Below, piece after piece: positions 26,777 to 35,335 of a stretch of DNA of 64,000 bases. The translations under genes were made by a program, and so were the position numbers. The notes beneath the pieces were generated by a model, which saw only the letters and a list, made by a program, of their open reading frames with translations, did not search any database and was not told the origin of the DNA. This DNA comes from JBIQJD01 sp044507695 (GTDB taxonomy: Bacteria; Bacteroidota; Ignavibacteria; Ignavibacteriales; Ignavibacteriaceae). The stretch's first letter is position 1. Every line of letters begins with the position of its first letter. Where the stretch lies: contig JBIQJD010000012.1 of the NCBI GenBank assembly GCA_044507695.1, forward strand, positions 41,154 through 105,153. The letters run 5' to 3'.

Positions 26777-27474
26777 GACACATTTTGTCTTAGTCTGAAC
26801 GGCAGTTTTAGCACATTGCCGCTGACAAAATTATAATTTGAAAATAAACTAAAAATAAGCTCACCAATCTCTTCAGGTTTTAACCATGCATCATAATCAG
26901 TTTCTTTAATCCATTTCCGGTTTTCAGGTGTATCAATAATATATGGTGCAATTGCATTAGCTGTTAAATTTATTTCTCTTCCTTCAAGAGAAAGTGTCTT
27001 TACAAGATGAATCAATCCGGCTTTGGCAAGTCCATATGCTGATTTTTTAATTTCAGGTTGAACACCTGTAAGCGCGGCTGTAAAGCAGATTGATCCTCCG
27101 GCACTTTCTTTAACAATCTGAGAAAAATATTTTGCAATGAAGAAAGATGATTTAAGATTTAAATTGTTCATCTTTTCAAACTCAGCAGCATCGGTTTCCC
27201 GGATTTTTTTACCGCCGGCAAATCCCCCGATAGTACTGAAGAGAAAAAATACTTTTTCTTTTGATGGCGGAATTTGCCTGAAACATTCTATTACATTTTC
27301 TTCAATTGATAAGTCTTTACATTCAATCAATTTAATTTTGGATGATTGAAAATTTAGTTCATGAATTTTACGATCAATAAGATAAATCTGATCAAAATCC
27401 TTTTTTACTAGTACGCCGGATGCACCTTTGCCAAGAACTCCACCTGCTCCAATTAATATTAATTCTTTCTTCAT
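26773..27474 (-). CDS. SDR family oxidoreductase
   Basis: A 233-residue short-chain dehydrogenase. The Rossmann entry LILIGAGGVLGKGASGVL has a glycine-rich nucleotide loop, and the catalytic YGLAKAGLIHLVKTLSLEG carries the YxxxK pair (about residue 150). It ends with GNVLKLPFRL-type substrate-region residues. The substrate is unknown. The loop between the Ser/Tyr sites has CFTAALTG instead of the usual Ser pair, so the Ser position needs alignment to confirm. It stands alone next to the TolQ operon. Confidence 0.85.
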   Translation of the reverse strand: MKKELILIGAGGVLGKGASGVLVKKDFDQIYLIDRKIHELNFQSSKIKLIECKDLSIEENVIECFRQIPPSKEKVFFLFSTIGGFAGGKKIRETDAAEFEKMNNLNLKSSFFIAKYFSQIVKESAGGSICFTAALTGVQPEIKKSAYGLAKAGLIHLVKTLSLEGREINLTANAIAPYIIDTPENRKWIKETDYDAWLKPEEIGELIFSLFSNYNFVSGNVLKLPFRLRQNVS

Positions 27475-27485
27475 TTTTTTACAGA

Positions 27486-28526
27486 TTATTTCTCTGAAAA
27501 TATAAATTTTGCCGTTACAGGGAAATGATCACTGTAACCTCCAAGATAACGATTACCGCCATAGGTTGGGAATGATGTTCCGATATATTTCCCGGATTTA
27601 GTTAAAACAAAATCAGGTTTGTAAACTTCAAATGATCCGCATTCATATTGAATAGATTCACCGATAAGCAAATCAGTTGATACAATTATTTGATCAAGCA
27701 TATTCCAATCATCTCTGAATTTATAACTTCCTTCACCATTCTGAAAAGCCTGGAAAGCAAGATTATAAAGTGCAGGCTCTGTTATTTCTTTTTTTAATGG
27801 AATAGAATCACAGATGAACGGCTGAGCCTTAAGGGTATTTAAGACCGATACATTAACCGGTTCATCATTGAAATCACCCATGATTATAATCTTGGAATTT
27901 TTATTTAATGCAAATAATGAATCAACCCTATACCTAAGCACGTTTGCTGCGGTAATTCTGTTTGGCTGTGATTGAATTTCTCCCCCTCTTCTTGATGGCC
28001 AGTGATTAATGAAAACATAAAATGTATCCTGTTCATTCGAAACGAGTGCGGTTCCTAAAACTAATCTTGTTGGATAACCATCACTTAGTTTAACTGTATC
28101 CGCTGTTAATCCAATCAGATTAAATTTATCCGCGTTATAAATTAATCCGTTCTCTATCCCCCTGTTATCGGGTGATTCATATCCTGCGGTTTTAAAATTT
28201 TTATCATTCAGAAATTTTGCAATTAATGTATCAAGTAAATACTGATGTTCAACCTCGCAAACTCCAAGTATGTCAGGACCAATCTCATTATTCATTGATC
28301 TGATTACTCTTGCAATGTTGAAGAGTTTTCTATCAAGGCGTTCTGCAGTCCATTCATTATCACCGTCAGGTAGAAATTCTGCATCATCTTTCCCTTCATC
28401 ATCAATTACATCAAATAAATTTTCAAGGTTGTAAAATGCGGTAAAAAGAGTATCACTGCTTTGAGAATAGTTGCTTGATGATATTAAAATTATCAGGACA
28501 AAAATTAGTAAGAGTTTAGTTTTCAT
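27486..28526 (-). CDS. endonuclease/exonuclease/phosphatase family protein, secreted
   Basis: A 346-residue member of the DNase I-like metal phosphodiesterase/phosphatase fold, with a signal peptide (about residues 1-21). The active site is spread over FYNLENLFDVIDD, GVCEVEH, INHWPSRRGG, IIMGDFNDEPVN and GYSDHFPVTAKF, covering the conserved metal Glu and the catalytic His/Asp. It is likely periplasmic or secreted. The target (nucleic acid or phosphoester) is not identified. Confidence 0.92.
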   Translation of the reverse strand: MKTKLLLIFVLIILISSSNYSQSSDTLFTAFYNLENLFDVIDDEGKDDAEFLPDGDNEWTAERLDRKLFNIARVIRSMNNEIGPDILGVCEVEHQYLLDTLIAKFLNDKNFKTAGYESPDNRGIENGLIYNADKFNLIGLTADTVKLSDGYPTRLVLGTALVSNEQDTFYVFINHWPSRRGGEIQSQPNRITAANVLRYRVDSLFALNKNSKIIIMGDFNDEPVNVSVLNTLKAQPFICDSIPLKKEITEPALYNLAFQAFQNGEGSYKFRDDWNMLDQIIVSTDLLIGESIQYECGSFEVYKPDFVLTKSGKYIGTSFPTYGGNRYLGGYSDHFPVTAKFIFSEK

Positions 28527-28545
28527 ATTAGAATATTATTAGTGA

Positions 28546-30363
28546 TTAAATCTGAAGCCTTGTAACAACACCATGCAGTTTGTTGTAAGGCAATTTATAA
28601 AATCTAACGAATGGCGGTGTAATTTTTTTAATGAATGCAAATATTTTATAGAAGAAATTATTTGTAAGAATATCTTCTACTCCGTAAAATATTACTTTTT
28701 CGGTAATTCCCTGCTCTTTAAGAAGTTCACTCAATTGAAGAATTTCCATATAGCCGGTTGAAATAATAATTCCTTCCAACCCTTTGGCAAGATTTTCCTT
28801 TTTCTCAACTTTAATTCCATAAGGATTATCAGTAGTTCGTATTGAGATAAGAATATTATTCTCATAAATTATGTTGCCTCTAATCATACAGTGAACAATA
28901 TAAGGTGGAATTTCATCCAGGCTTCTTGTAAAGAAAAGCGCAGTGCCTTTTATGTTATTGTTCATTCCATAAATCTGCTCATAACTAAGTGTAAAAGTAT
29001 CAATGGGCAGCGCTCTGAATGACCGATACATTTTTCTGTTTCCTTTTCCCCAAACAGTTATAACGAATAAAGGAACAGCCGCTATAACCAATGACCAGAA
29101 TCCGCCATGCGGAATTTTAGTGAATACCGAGATTAAAAATATTAAATCAACGACAAAGACAAATAATGCAATAAACATTTTATAATAAAATTTTCTGATT
29201 CTGAAAATCCATATCATCAGCATTCCGCTTATTGTCATCGTTGCTGTAACAGCCAAACCATACGCTGCTGCAAGGTTTTCGGATTTTCTGAAAAATAAAA
29301 TCATGCACAAAACAGAAATCAGTAATACCCAGTTTACAACTCCAATATAAATCTGGGATTTTATATGGCTGGACGTGTATTTTATTTTCATTAATGGAAA
29401 AACATGTGTAGTAATTCCCTGGTAAACTAAAGACATCACAGCGCTTATCATTGCCTGAGATGCTATAACAGTTGCAAACATTGTTAAAAGAAGAAATGGA
29501 ATGAATAGAATTTCAGAAAAAGATTTTACCATCTCGAAAAGTATGAATCCGGTTTTTGCATGTGTAAACAAATACGCGCCCTGCCCAAAATAATTTGTTA
29601 ACAGAGAAAGAATTACAAATGCCCATGATTGCCGTATTGGTGCGGCACCCAAATGTCCCATATCAGCGTATAAAGCTTCACCGCCGGTTGCACAGAGAAT
29701 CACTTCACTTAAAACAAAAAATCCTGCAAAGCCATTATGCCTGAAAAAATCAATTGCATAGTATGGGCTTACAGCAAGCAAAACATCGGGAGATCTTAGA
29801 ATAGATAATAAACCAAACACGAATAGTGCGATAAACCATATCAGCATAATTGGACCAAATGAAGATGCTACTTTATCTGTTCCTTTATATTGAAAAGAAA
29901 ACAGTATAATTGCAATAATACAAGTGATTATAACAACAGTATTATTATCTATATGTCCCATTCCCGGAATCAATTCAAGCCCTTCAACAGCGGATAGAAT
30001 ACTGATAGCCGGTGTAATTACACCATCTCCCATAATTAAGGAGAATCCTATGTAGCCTAGAAATCCGGCAAATGCTATTTTTCTGCCGGACTTTAATGAA
30101 CTTGTTAGAACTTCTTTTAAAACAATTATCCCGCCCTCACCTTTTATACTTAAACTCATTGCAAGCCAGGCATATTCAATTGTAACAAGAATTATCAGGG
30201 ACCAGAATATCAGCGAGAGCACTCCCATTATATTTTCAGGAGTGGGTTTGGTTAGAACGAAGATTACAGCAAGAGTGTAGATGGGACTCGTTCCGATATC
30301 ACCGAAAACAAGTCCCATTGCTTTGAGATTTTCTTTAAGGAGTAGATTATCTTCAAGCTTCAT
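28546..30363 (-). CDS. kup: KUP/HAK/KT family potassium transporter
   Basis: A 605-residue inner-membrane potassium uptake protein. Around twelve transmembrane segments fill residues 1-420. Family marks are LVFGDIGTSPIYTL near the start, MGDGVITPAISILSAVEGL and GALYADMGHLGAAPIRQSW (here as GEALYADMGH), followed by a cytoplasmic tail (about 440-605). It works as a K+/H+ symporter in the E. coli Kup model. Alone in its direction with 51 bases to the NSS transporter; no riboswitch was seen upstream. Confidence 0.95.
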   Translation of the reverse strand: MKLEDNLLLKENLKAMGLVFGDIGTSPIYTLAVIFVLTKPTPENIMGVLSLIFWSLIILVTIEYAWLAMSLSIKGEGGIIVLKEVLTSSLKSGRKIAFAGFLGYIGFSLIMGDGVITPAISILSAVEGLELIPGMGHIDNNTVVIITCIIAIILFSFQYKGTDKVASSFGPIMLIWFIALFVFGLLSILRSPDVLLAVSPYYAIDFFRHNGFAGFFVLSEVILCATGGEALYADMGHLGAAPIRQSWAFVILSLLTNYFGQGAYLFTHAKTGFILFEMVKSFSEILFIPFLLLTMFATVIASQAMISAVMSLVYQGITTHVFPLMKIKYTSSHIKSQIYIGVVNWVLLISVLCMILFFRKSENLAAAYGLAVTATMTISGMLMIWIFRIRKFYYKMFIALFVFVVDLIFLISVFTKIPHGGFWSLVIAAVPLFVITVWGKGNRKMYRSFRALPIDTFTLSYEQIYGMNNNIKGTALFFTRSLDEIPPYIVHCMIRGNIIYENNILISIRTTDNPYGIKVEKKENLAKGLEGIIISTGYMEILQLSELLKEQGITEKVIFYGVEDILTNNFFYKIFAFIKKITPPFVRFYKLPYNKLHGVVTRLQI

Positions 30364-30414
30364 CGGAGTAATTTAAGCATTATAATGAAGCTCATTATTA
30401 AAAGCGATCAATCT

Positions 30415-31971
30415 TTATACCTCTGCAGCATGATTTCTTCCCCATGCTTTTTTAATCAAGTAGAATAACAGAAGCAGAAGAAGAATCATCATAATTCTTG
30501 CGCCCCAAATATATGGAATATTTTCGGGCGAAGCATTCTTAAGCATAAGGATCGGAATTGCATCATTAACAAGCCACCAAATCATTATGATGAACAGAAC
30601 AACAGGAGTTACAAATTTCATCAGGTAATAAAAGATTCTCGGAATGGCTATATCCCCGCCTTCATTCATTTCTTTCCAGGCTTTATCAGCACCAAAAACC
30701 CACATGAAAAGAATTGTTTCCATCAGTGCGAAAACTACAAGACCAAAAGTACCTGCCCAATAATCCATCTCATCAAGAAATCCATACTTTAAAAAGAATA
30801 CTACAAACTGAACGCAGATTAGAACAATTACAGCAAGAACTGCAGTAGCTTTGTGCCTGCTCATTTTGAACTCATCTTCCATAAATGCTATAACAGGCTG
30901 CCCCATTGCAACTGAAGATGTTATTCCAGCAAAGAAAAGCAGAAGGAACCAAAGGAATCCAAACAATTGCCCTAAAGGAATTTGCTGAAAGATCAAAGGC
31001 ATTGATACAAATCCTAAATCAAAAGAACCGGCTGCGGCAATCTGTTGTGTAACAGCTACACCAAAAAATGCAACTGCTGCTGGAATTGCGATTGATCCGC
31101 CGAGAATAACTTCTGCAAATTCATTTGTTGCAGATGTACTTATGCCAGATAATGCAATATCATCTTTTGGTTTTAAATAACTTGCATAAGCGTGAATTGT
31201 ACCCATTCCGACTGAGAGCGTAAAAAAGATTTGCCCGGCTGCAGCAAGCCATACAGATGGATTTCCCAAACTGCTAAAATCGGGATTCCAGATAAATGCT
31301 ATTCCATTAGCAATTGAATTTTCCGCCTGGGTTGGATCAGGAGTTCCTAATGTAAGAACTCTAACTGCGAGAATAATTCCAAAAAGAAAAAGCATTGGCA
31401 TTGCAATCTTTGCAAGCTTCTCAATTCCCTTAGAAATTCCCTTGTATAGAACCCAGAAATTAATGCAGAATGTTCCGATCATAAATAAATATGCCGGAAG
31501 CAAAGATGTGAAGTGTTCACCGGCTTCCCTGCCCTGAAAACTGTAAAGGAAATTTCTCATCTCAGCAAATGAGTTTTGATCAAAATATAATCCTGTTAAT
31601 GAAAAGAGACTGAAAGCAAGGGTCCATGATTCAATGTAAGTATAATAAATCATGATAATGAGAGAAATAAATAAACCGGTAGCGCCGAGATATTTTGCCG
31701 CTTTGTTTTTCCAGAGAACATCAAACATTCCCGGAGCACTGCCGTGCCTGTATTTACCGCCGTTACGTCCTATTCCCCATTCAATCCACATAAGAGGAAT
31801 ACCAAGAATAAGAAAGAAAATGAAATACGGAATCATAAAGGCGCCGCCGCCGTTTTGTGCTGCCTGAACAGGAAATCTTAAAAAGTTACCAAGACCAACT
31901 GCATTTCCTGCTACTGCAAGTATAAGACCGATTTTACTTCCCCATTGTTCGCGTTCATTCTCTTGTGGCAT
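30415..31971 (-). CDS. sodium-dependent transporter, NSS (SNF) family
   Basis: A 518-residue LeuT-fold transporter with about twelve membrane helices. TM1 with the sodium site is IGLILAVAGNAVGLGNFLRF, followed by NGGGAFMIPYF, and FFTLSVGMGTIHAYASYL is the TM6 region. These transporters bring in amino acids or similar solutes with sodium. The substrate is not identified. It is one of three consecutive solute transporters at this locus, with DAACS to the right and Kup to the left. Confidence 0.93.
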   Translation of the reverse strand: MPQENEREQWGSKIGLILAVAGNAVGLGNFLRFPVQAAQNGGGAFMIPYFIFFLILGIPLMWIEWGIGRNGGKYRHGSAPGMFDVLWKNKAAKYLGATGLFISLIIMIYYTYIESWTLAFSLFSLTGLYFDQNSFAEMRNFLYSFQGREAGEHFTSLLPAYLFMIGTFCINFWVLYKGISKGIEKLAKIAMPMLFLFGIILAVRVLTLGTPDPTQAENSIANGIAFIWNPDFSSLGNPSVWLAAAGQIFFTLSVGMGTIHAYASYLKPKDDIALSGISTSATNEFAEVILGGSIAIPAAVAFFGVAVTQQIAAAGSFDLGFVSMPLIFQQIPLGQLFGFLWFLLLFFAGITSSVAMGQPVIAFMEDEFKMSRHKATAVLAVIVLICVQFVVFFLKYGFLDEMDYWAGTFGLVVFALMETILFMWVFGADKAWKEMNEGGDIAIPRIFYYLMKFVTPVVLFIIMIWWLVNDAIPILMLKNASPENIPYIWGARIMMILLLLLLFYLIKKAWGRNHAAEV

Positions 31972-32074
31972 TTTATATCCTTAAATTTTTCTACTAAAAG
32001 AATTTGTTGAAAGTAAAAATTAAATTTTTATAAAATTAAAGATTAAAAAATTATCAACACAATTAAAATTTGGA

Positions 32075-33574
32075 TTATGCATTCTGTAAATCCGGCTGCA
32101 ATATTTCTTTTTCTGAAGAAGCAACCGCAACAGATATGGCTGAATCACCAGTGATGTTTGTAATTGTTCTGCACATATCAAGAATTCTATCTATTCCTAA
32201 AATTAACGCAATACCTTCCTGTGGAATACCAACTGATTTTAAAACTATTATCAGCATAATTATACCAACTCCGGGAACAGGAGCTGTACCGATTGAAGCG
32301 AGTGTAGCTGTTAGTACAATTGTTAACTGCTGAACAAATGTTAAATCCATTCCAAAAACCTGCGCAATAAATACTGCCGCAACTCCCTGGTACAATGCCG
32401 TACCATCCATATTTATTGTTGCACCAAGCGGAAGTACAAAACTCGTAATTGATTTTGAAACACCGAGATTTTCATTGCAGCATTCCATTGTTACTGGAAG
32501 TGTTGCAGCGCTTGAACTAGTGCTGAATGCAATCGTCTGTGCTCTCCTTATTCCTTTAAAGAAGGTATAAACTTTAATCTTTGAAAATATTTTTACGATG
32601 AGTGAATAAACAACAGTAGTTTGAATGAGTAAGCCAAGCAATACAGCAAAAGCATACCAGATTAATGTTTGAAGAATTTCAAACCCGAACTCACTTACAG
32701 TTGCGGCGATTAAAGCAAACACACCAAACGGAGCAATCCACATGATAATATCTACCATTTTTATCATTGCTTCACTTAAGCCATCAAAAAAATTAATTAC
32801 CGGGGCAGATTTTTCTTTATTTATCATGCTTAAAACGAGACCGAGGAGGATAGAAAATAAAACAACCTGCAGCATTTCACCATTAGCCATTGAACCAAAT
32901 GGATTCCGCGGCACCATCTTCACAAGTTCATCAAAGATGTTGTAATCCAATGTAGTTCCAATTTTAGAAGAAACATCATTTGTGTATGCTGCCATCAGCC
33001 GTTCCTTGGTGGCTTCATTCATTTGCCTGCCTGGTTGAATAAGATTTGCAGCAGCTAAACCAATTGTAACCGCAATTGCAGTTGTTACAAGATAAAATGC
33101 AATTGTTTTTCCGCCTATGCGTGCAAACTTTTTTATATCACCAAGGCTTGCGGCTCCAACTGTTAACGATGCAAGTACAAGCGGAACAGCAATCATTGTT
33201 AAAAGGCGGATGAAAATATCGCCAATCCATTTAATGCTGGTTGCAATTGTTTCTTCTTTCTTGATTGAAACAACATGTGAAATGGTTTCTATTTGATTAT
33301 TCTTTTTGATTATTACATCATATTCCGTTTGCTCAATTGTTTTTTGGTAGGATAATATTTCGGTCTGACTTTTTTCTTCAAACTCAAGCGTATCTGATTT
33401 TGTAATAAATGTAAAACTATCCCAATCATTAATTGTCTTTTGGGTAAAACCTTCCGTAGTTCTGTGGGTAAGAATTAAACTGCTTTTGCTTACGTTAAAA
33501 ATTGATCCAAATAAAGCGCCGAGAATTAATGCAATTAAAATCTGATTGTGCAGCTTGGGAAGTTTAAATTTCAT
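32075..33574 (-). CDS. dicarboxylate/amino acid:cation symporter with a long first loop
   Basis: A 499-residue DAACS (GltP/GltT-like) transporter. The serine-rich AFSTSSSAATLPVTMECC and the NMDGTALYQGVAAVFIAQ motif are present, with the transport-core sequences that bind Asp/Glu or dicarboxylates. Residues about 27-115, between TM1 and TM2, form an unusually long loop that is rich in charged residues and Thr/Ser/Ile; known members have a short loop there. It should face the periplasm. The substrate is not named. Confidence 0.92.
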   Translation of the reverse strand: MKFKLPKLHNQILIALILGALFGSIFNVSKSSLILTHRTTEGFTQKTINDWDSFTFITKSDTLEFEEKSQTEILSYQKTIEQTEYDVIIKKNNQIETISHVVSIKKEETIATSIKWIGDIFIRLLTMIAVPLVLASLTVGAASLGDIKKFARIGGKTIAFYLVTTAIAVTIGLAAANLIQPGRQMNEATKERLMAAYTNDVSSKIGTTLDYNIFDELVKMVPRNPFGSMANGEMLQVVLFSILLGLVLSMINKEKSAPVINFFDGLSEAMIKMVDIIMWIAPFGVFALIAATVSEFGFEILQTLIWYAFAVLLGLLIQTTVVYSLIVKIFSKIKVYTFFKGIRRAQTIAFSTSSSAATLPVTMECCNENLGVSKSITSFVLPLGATINMDGTALYQGVAAVFIAQVFGMDLTFVQQLTIVLTATLASIGTAPVPGVGIIMLIIVLKSVGIPQEGIALILGIDRILDMCRTITNITGDSAISVAVASSEKEILQPDLQNA

Positions 33575-33840
33575 TTTGTTTATTTATGTTGTTGAAGTGA
33601 TGAATGAAGCGGGCTTTTATAAGCATATGATTTTTTATTAACACCTGGAAATCAGATTAGTAATGAAATAATGTTTGCATAGTTAATATTTTTCGTAAAA
33701 AAAAACAACCGATTATTAATTAAAAAAATGATAAAAATTTTCTTACCAAAGAAAGAAAAACTTTTTATTATGATTTTTTGATATTAAGAATCTAATAAAC
33801 TATTTTCACCGCCAACAATTCTAAACTCGGAAAATCCTGA
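33575..33840. promoter_or_regulatory. divergent promoter region between the DAACS and permease genes
   Basis: An AT-rich 266-base gap between two outward-facing transporters. For the rightward gene, TTTG (33777-33780) and TATTTTCA (33801-33808) are spaced by 20 bases, similar to the Bacteroidota TTTG/TAnnTTTG promoter, 33 bases before the ATG. No convincing gene, RNA or operator repeat was seen. Confidence 0.35.
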
Positions 33841-35253
33841 ATGAAACAAACAGAAAAAAGATCAGAACTTGTCCGCGGATTAGGCTTAACCGCGGCAGTA
33901 ATGATTGTTGCAGGCTCAATGATCGGCTCGGGTATTTTCAGAAAACCTTCTACAATGGCTGGTCAACTTTTATCTCCCGAACTTCTTATCATTGTCTGGA
34001 TATTAGCCGGATTGATAACTTTTATCGGTGCTTTAGCAAATGCAGAAGTTGCAGGAATGATTGATGAAACAGGAGGACAGTATGCGTACTTCAAACATAT
34101 GTATGGTGATTTTACTGCATTTTTATACGGCTGGGCAATATTTGCTGTAATTCAAACCGGAAGCCAGGCAGCAATTGCTTATGTGTTTGGAGAATATCTT
34201 GGGTACTTTTTTCAATATCCTCACCTGCCAAAAGCATGGGAAGAGTTTTCAGTCTTCATGCCGTTTGTGGGAGATATCCATCCCTTCCTTGATTTTGGAA
34301 CAAAAGCAGTTGCAATAACCTGTATCTTATTTTTAACCGCTGTTAATTATGTTGGAGTAATTTTCGGTGGAATTGTTCAAACAATTGTAACATTTGTAAA
34401 AATAGGTTCAATTATTTTATTATCATTTTTATTGCTTACTGTTGGCCAGGGAGATATTTCAAATGTTATAACGGGATTTCAAATTCCGGAAGAAACGATG
34501 ACAAACATGTTTGCATTAATCGGGCTTGCACTTTCGGGCGCTTTCTGGGCTTATGATGGATGGAACAATGTAACTTTTGTTGCCGGAGAAGTTAAAGATC
34601 CTCAAAGAAATGTTCCGCGTGCATTATTATACGGAACATTGATTGTAATTGCAGTTTATGCAATTGTTAATATTGCATTTTTGTATGTGCTTCCTATTGA
34701 TGTAATGGCAAACTCTCCGCTTGTTGCCGCATCTGCAGCAGAAGTAATTTTTGGTGCAAGCGGTGCTGCAATAATTTCTATCGCGGTAATCATTTCAACT
34801 TTTGGTGCTCTTAACGGAAGTTTGCTTGCAACGGCAAGAGTTCATTTTGCTATGGCAAGAGATAATTTATTCTTTAAAGGAATGGGAAAAGTTCATCCCA
34901 AATTTGCAACTCCTCATGTATCACTTGCCGTGCAGGGAATCTGGTCTTGTGTGCTCGTTCTTTCCGGTTCGTTTGATACAATTTCCGATTATGTAATTTT
35001 TGCAGCATGGTTGTTTTACATGCTTGGCGCACTTGGTGTTTTTGTTCTAAGAAAAAAAATGCCGGAGAAACATCGTCCATATAAAGTATGGGGTCATCCG
35101 TACACAACAGCTTTGTTTGTAATTTTTTCATTGCTCTATTTAATTAATACAGTTCTTGCAGATACTGAAGATGCAGCAATGGGAACAATTTTAATTGTAA
35201 TTGGTTTGCCAATATATTTCTACTGGAAAAGAGTACAGAAAAAATCATCTTAA
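33841..35253 (+). CDS. APC family amino acid permease
   Basis: A 470-residue transporter with about twelve membrane helices of the APC superfamily. The unwound TM1 region reads VAGSMIGSGIFRKPSTMAG, with TM6 near ALSGAFWAYDGWNNVTFVAG, both features of LAT-like (APC) permeases. It ends in a basic tail (WKRVQKKSS). It brings in or exchanges amino acids; substrate not shown. It is the first gene of the rightward block, 82 bases before polA. Confidence 0.92.
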   Translation: MKQTEKRSELVRGLGLTAAVMIVAGSMIGSGIFRKPSTMAGQLLSPELLIIVWILAGLITFIGALANAEVAGMIDETGGQYAYFKHMYGDFTAFLYGWAIFAVIQTGSQAAIAYVFGEYLGYFFQYPHLPKAWEEFSVFMPFVGDIHPFLDFGTKAVAITCILFLTAVNYVGVIFGGIVQTIVTFVKIGSIILLSFLLLTVGQGDISNVITGFQIPEETMTNMFALIGLALSGAFWAYDGWNNVTFVAGEVKDPQRNVPRALLYGTLIVIAVYAIVNIAFLYVLPIDVMANSPLVAASAAEVIFGASGAAIISIAVIISTFGALNGSLLATARVHFAMARDNLFFKGMGKVHPKFATPHVSLAVQGIWSCVLVLSGSFDTISDYVIFAAWLFYMLGALGVFVLRKKMPEKHRPYKVWGHPYTTALFVIFSLLYLINTVLADTEDAAMGTILIVIGLPIYFYWKRVQKKSS

Positions 35254-35335
35254 AGAAACAGAAAATTATAGTTAAGTTTCTATTGTAAGAAATATGAAGA
35301 ACTATCATTTATAAAGATTTGAAAACAAGTTAATC

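Noticed and set aside
26642..26836. A 64-codon rightward frame between the TolQ and SDR genes
   Set aside because: It spans the promoter and hairpin of the leftward genes and part of the SDR end; no ribosome site or family.
33575..33840. Replication origin at the strand switch
   Set aside because: Genes diverge here over long distances, but there is no dnaA or dnaN, no DnaA-box cluster and no other origin feature; two transporters simply diverge.
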